Positions 32,341 to 34,918 of a stretch of 34,918 nucleotides of DNA are shown here, piece by piece. The notes beneath the pieces are model-generated. The model was not told the origin of the DNA. It saw nothing but the letters and a program-made list of their open reading frames with translations, and did no database searches. Source of the stretch: an uncultured Bacteroides sp. (GTDB lineage Bacteria; Bacteroidota; Bacteroidia; Bacteroidales; Bacteroidaceae); the NCBI GenBank assembly GCA_944322275.1, contig CALUOV010000009.1, positions 1 to 34,918 on the forward strand, given 5' to 3'. Numbering within the stretch: the stretch's first letter is position 1; each line of letters begins with the position of its first letter. The translations under genes and the position numbers were made by a program.

Positions 32341-33465
32341 TCATCGCTTCACCAGCCCAATCTTCGCGTTGAGCTTGAAATACCACGTGCCGTTCTCACG
32401 CTCCAGAAATCCGTACTTGTCTTTCTCCAACGGGCCTTTCTCAAAGCGGGAGTTACGGTAAAGAAAATCGGCAAACTCTTTCCGCCTTGACTGATGATAG
32501 CAAAGCACCTCTCCCTGCCCGTCCACAAGCAGCAAGCCTTCCACAGCCGAATCAGTGCCGTTGAATATCTTGGCGGGACGCATGCCCAGGGCCAAGGCAA
32601 GGAGGAATTGCTTCATCTTGTATTCGTAAAAGCGGTGTTTCTGTATCAGCTCGTCCTTTATCTTCAGGGGATTAATTTCTTTAATGCGCTCTGTCAGCTC
32701 GGGCACGCGGGTGATGCCTTCCAAGTGCATGAGCCGCACCATCTCGGCCAGCATGCGCGGAAAGTGGAGGTCGATCATCAGAAGGTTGCAGCGGAACACC
32801 CTGTCGGCCACATCGCTATACTTCAGCACACCGCCGAGACGCTCTATCATCCGCATGCGTTCGGCCACTTCGCCCGGCGACCCGGGCAGGGCGTTCACCT
32901 TGTTCACCGTAGGCACGGCAAACTTCACCCCTGTCTGCTCCAGTTTGAGGTTGGCCGTCCGCCCCCCGTCCAGCAAAGGATTCATCGGGCTGAGCCTGCA
33001 ACGCACATTGAAGCCCGTAAGCGGAGCCTCCGCATTCCAAAAGGCCACTTTAAAGTCTGTCCGGTCATCGGTCTTCGCCTCCAGGTCGTAGATGCGCGCA
33101 GCATCCAGGAATCCTTCCAACGCATCGCTCACTTCCACTTCTTCGCCCGATGTCCCCCGAAGCAAATCCAGCGCCATACGGGCCGCTTCTGCAAAATCGG
33201 CACGGGGAAAACGCTCCGACCCACTTTCCTCCTTGGGAATAAACACTCCGTCACGATTCGTCTCGCCGGACACCACACGTACGTCTTCCTCCTCTATATA
33301 ATAGCGTCGGGTGCCATCATGCTCCTCACGCTGCACAAGGGCTATCCGCCAACAAGCCTTTTCGTCTTTCAGGGCATCGGCTGTCCCCATGCACACCGTC
33401 CCATCCGCCAACAGGCGGAAGAATGCATACACTTCGCCCAATTCTCTTTTCGTAGCTGTAAACAT
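32341..33465 (-). CDS. HpaII-family restriction endonuclease-like protein (orphan)
   Basis: A 374-residue protein that I recognise as related to the HpaII restriction endonuclease family. Matches include the opening TKRELGEVYAFFRLLADG, the segment DLEAKTDDRTDFKV...LTGFNVRCRLSPMNPLLDGGRTANLKLEQ, and the C-terminal run ERLGGVLKYSDVADRVFRCNLLMID, NPLKIKDELIQKHRFYEYKMKQFLLALALGM and GEVLCYHQSRRKEFADFL. The presumed catalytic core has D137 and then GFNVRC, with R155 where HpaII appears to have lysine; I infer this from memory. No methyltransferase or other restriction gene is in the window. It lies 20 bases after yigZ and 27 before the helicase gene, in what looks like one operon. Activity is uncertain. 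Confidence 0.75.
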   Translation of the reverse strand: MFTATKRELGEVYAFFRLLADGTVCMGTADALKDEKACWRIALVQREEHDGTRRYYIEEEDVRVVSGETNRDGVFIPKEESGSERFPRADFAEAARMALDLLRGTSGEEVEVSDALEGFLDAARIYDLEAKTDDRTDFKVAFWNAEAPLTGFNVRCRLSPMNPLLDGGRTANLKLEQTGVKFAVPTVNKVNALPGSPGEVAERMRMIERLGGVLKYSDVADRVFRCNLLMIDLHFPRMLAEMVRLMHLEGITRVPELTERIKEINPLKIKDELIQKHRFYEYKMKQFLLALALGMRPAKIFNGTDSAVEGLLLVDGQGEVLCYHQSRRKEFADFLYRNSRFEKGPLEKDKYGFLERENGTWYFKLNAKIGLVKR

Positions 33466-33485
33466 AGTCTATTATGTCATCTATA

Positions 33486-34103
33486 TTAAGATAAAACCTG
33501 ATTTTCTTCCTCAAAGCGCAACGTCTCCACCTTCGCCAGCCTGGCACGGAGCTTCGGCATCAGAGAGGAGCGGATGCGGAGCTTCATGCTGCAATCTGTG
33601 TCATAGCCTTGCGCCACAATCTCCGGCCCTTCTTCCTTGACAATGCGCATCACATCGTTCATAAACGGATATTCAAACCAGAAACTCACCTCGGCATCCA
33701 CCGTGCGCTCCACCACTTGCGCGGAAGCAAGGGCTTCGGCCGCCGCGGCTTTGTAGGCCACTATCAATCCGCTGGTTCCCAGCTTGATGCCTCCGAAATA
33801 GCGCACTACGATAATCAGGATGTCCGTCAGCTCGTGAGAGTTGATTTGCCCCAATATGGGACGTCCCGCCGTGCCCGAAGGCTCTCCGTTATCGTTCGCA
33901 CGAAAGTCCTTGCGCTCAGGGCCCAGCATATAGGCATAGCACACGTGGCGCGCGTCGTAATACTTCTTCTGATACGTCTCCAAGTGTGCCTTCACCTCAT
34001 CCACCGTCCGTACAGGCAGAGCGATGGCTATGAATTTGCTCCGCTTCTCGGTATAAATGCCTTCGGCGGGCGCCATAATGGTTTTATAAGTATCTCCGTT
34101 CAT
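33486..34103 (-). CDS. YigZ/IMPACT family protein
   Basis: A 205-residue member of the YigZ/IMPACT (UPF0029) family, related to yeast Yih1, with a C-terminal domain like that of elongation factor G; the bacterial role is not established. Family motifs are EGIYTEKRSKFIAIALPV near the start, the signature ARHVCYAYMLGPERKDFRANDNGEPSGTAGRPIL, and LIIVVRYFGGIKLGTSGLIVAYKAAAAEAL. I chose the ATG at 34103 since MNGDTYKTI is a normal start for the family; a TTG three codons earlier falls inside the promoter. The -7 box ends only 6 bases before this ATG, so the mRNA should have nearly no leader. First gene of a likely operon with the HpaII-like and helicase genes. Confidence 0.92.
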   Translation of the reverse strand: MNGDTYKTIMAPAEGIYTEKRSKFIAIALPVRTVDEVKAHLETYQKKYYDARHVCYAYMLGPERKDFRANDNGEPSGTAGRPILGQINSHELTDILIIVVRYFGGIKLGTSGLIVAYKAAAAEALASAQVVERTVDAEVSFWFEYPFMNDVMRIVKEEGPEIVAQGYDTDCSMKLRIRSSLMPKLRARLAKVETLRFEEENQVLS

Positions 34104-34109
34104 GGGGGA

Positions 34110-34141
34110 CAAAGATACAATTTTTTATATACCTTTGCAAC
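34110..34141 (-). promoter_or_regulatory. Promoter for yigZ, overlapping the divergent promoter
   Basis: On the minus strand: GTTG at 34141-34138 (three of four), a 20-base spacer, TATCTTTG at 34117-34110. Transcription should start near 34106, about 3 nt before the ATG. The spacer contains the opposing gene's -7 box. Confidence 0.55.
34130..34137 (+). promoter_or_regulatory. -7 element for glycerate kinase, next to the start codon
   Basis: TACCTTTG, an exact TAnnTTTG match, ending 5 bases before the ATG at 34143. The predicted start is at or within 2 nt of the ATG, so the mRNA should be leaderless. No TTTG at the right distance (positions 34106-34109 read GGGA). Confidence 0.5.
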
Positions 34142-34142
34142 C

Positions 34143-34918
34143 ATGAAAAAGATAGTCGTCGCCATTGATTCCTTCAAAGGGTGTCTCACCTCCGCCGAAG
34201 CCGAAGCGGCCTGTGCGGAAGGCATCCGGCAGGTGTGTCCGCATTGCCACATTATCAGCGTGCCGATAGCCGATGGAGGCGAAGGCATGCTGGACGCACT
34301 TTCCGGCGTAGGAGGGAAAGAAATCCAAATGCGTGTCCAAGGTCCATTGAAAAAAGAAGTGGATGCACACTATCTTATTTCGCCCGATGAAAAGACTGCA
34401 TATATAGAAATGGCTTCGGCCAGCGGGTTGACTTTAGTGGCTCCAGAAGAACGGAATCCGATGCTGACCTCAACCTATGGCACGGGGCAACTGATGCGTC
34501 ACGCCATCGGGCACGGATGCCGCCGTCTGGTCATCGGTCTGGGCGGAAGCGCCACCAACGATGGAGGCATGGGCATGCTAAGGGCGTTGGGCTATCAGCT
34601 TCTCGACCGCGAAGGAAAGGCATTGGAAGGGCGAGGCAAAGACTTGGACAAAGTTTGGCGGATTGACAGCAGCCTTGTGCATCCGGATTTGAAGGACGTG
34701 CGATGCACCGCCGCCTGCGATGTGCGCAACTCCTTCTACGGTCCGCAGGGAGCTGCCTACGTCTTCGCTCCGCAGAAGGGAGCTGACGCTGACATGGTGG
34801 ACATTCTGGACAAGGGATTGAAAAATTGGGCAAAAATCAACACCCACACCACCGGACGAGACATTGCTTCCCTACCCGGCGCCGGAGCGGCAGGCGGACT
34901 GGGTGGCGCACTAGCCGC
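34143..34918 (+). CDS. Glycerate kinase, N-terminal part (3' end outside window)
   Basis: Glycerate kinase of the GarK/GlxK family, which phosphorylates glycerate to 2- or 3-phosphoglycerate in the cytoplasm. About 258 of roughly 375 residues are present, with no stop before the window ends. The start MKKIVVAIDSFKGCLTSAEA, VPIADGGEGMLDAL (40-53), TYGTGQLMRHA, the RRLVIGLGGSATNDGGMGML loop, TAACDVRNSFYGPQGAA and the unfinished GAGAAGGLGGALAA are typical. Its product can feed the serC-serA pathway encoded nearby on the other strand. It is divergent from yigZ with a 39-base gap, and the -7 box touches the start codon. Confidence 0.96.
   Translation, partial: MKKIVVAIDSFKGCLTSAEAEAACAEGIRQVCPHCHIISVPIADGGEGMLDALSGVGGKEIQMRVQGPLKKEVDAHYLISPDEKTAYIEMASASGLTLVAPEERNPMLTSTYGTGQLMRHAIGHGCRRLVIGLGGSATNDGGMGMLRALGYQLLDREGKALEGRGKDLDKVWRIDSSLVHPDLKDVRCTAACDVRNSFYGPQGAAYVFAPQKGADADMVDILDKGLKNWAKINTHTTGRDIASLPGAGAAGGLGGALA

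Noticed and set aside
32341-33465. Calling an active restriction-modification system
   Set aside because: No methyltransferase is present in the window and the presumed catalytic lysine is replaced, so only a family resemblance is claimed.
1-34918. CRISPR array, tRNA or rRNA genes, insertion sequence, prophage or integrated element
   Set aside because: I saw no regularly spaced direct repeats, no cloverleaf with a CCA-type end, no transposase or integrase, and no att-like duplications.

Overview
The window reads as a chromosomal segment of a gut Bacteroides-type bacterium (order Bacteroidales). The signs are: promoter elements of the Bacteroides form (TTTG, about 20 bp, TAnnTTTG) in front of many genes; almost no Shine-Dalgarno sequences; and families typical of the group (type III glutamine synthetase, DUF5686 and PorT-like outer membrane proteins, catalytic plus regulatory ATCase pair, short SerA next to SerC and DUF1015). 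It is densely coded. I see no tRNA, rRNA, CRISPR array, insertion sequence or prophage. Two genes are cut by the window edges: pyrB on the left and glycerate kinase on the right.

Layout. 1-3959 (+): pyrB(partial)-pyrI, an intergenic inverted-repeat element, a flavin reductase coupled to an outer membrane beta-barrel gene, then glyA, closed by a perfect bidirectional terminator. 4051-7699 (-): a biotin-dependent acyl-CoA carboxylase operon (biotin carboxylase, biotin carrier, carboxyltransferase) with a promoter far upstream and a long leader. 8165-9788 (-): Nif3-like protein plus coiled-coil zinc-ribbon protein. 9911-11475 (+): a DUF2148 ferredoxin-like gene overlapping an agmatine deiminase gene. 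11586-13325 (-): phosphoglucomutase/phosphomannomutase. 13472-16829 (-): C69 dipeptidase and M23 endopeptidase-like protein. 17343-20973 (+): OPT transporter, esterase-like hydrolase and DUF1460 amidase. Together the last two blocks resemble a cell-wall peptide processing and uptake neighbourhood. 20951-23945 (-): SIMPL-domain protein and DUF5686 outer membrane protein. 24094-27180 (+): glutamine synthetase III and a Crp/Fnr-type regulator. 27454-30718 (-): serC-serA-DUF1015 serine synthesis operon. 31000-34103 (-): YigZ/IMPACT protein, an orphan HpaII-family restriction-endonuclease-like protein and a DbpA-like RNA helicase. 34143-end (+): glycerate kinase.

Most genes are housekeeping. The items most worth a second look are: a pair of near-identical hairpin-terminators at 27282-27420, one with its own consensus promoter, predicting an RNA of about 75 nt; the HpaII-family protein with no methyltransferase nearby, packed with an RNA helicase gene; the overlapping divergent promoters at 34104-34142, which predict almost leaderless mRNAs on both strands; and the SerA variant with lysine where the catalytic histidine is expected. 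I do not see a clear multi-gene defence or mobile system. All family calls come from reading the protein sequence, without database searches.
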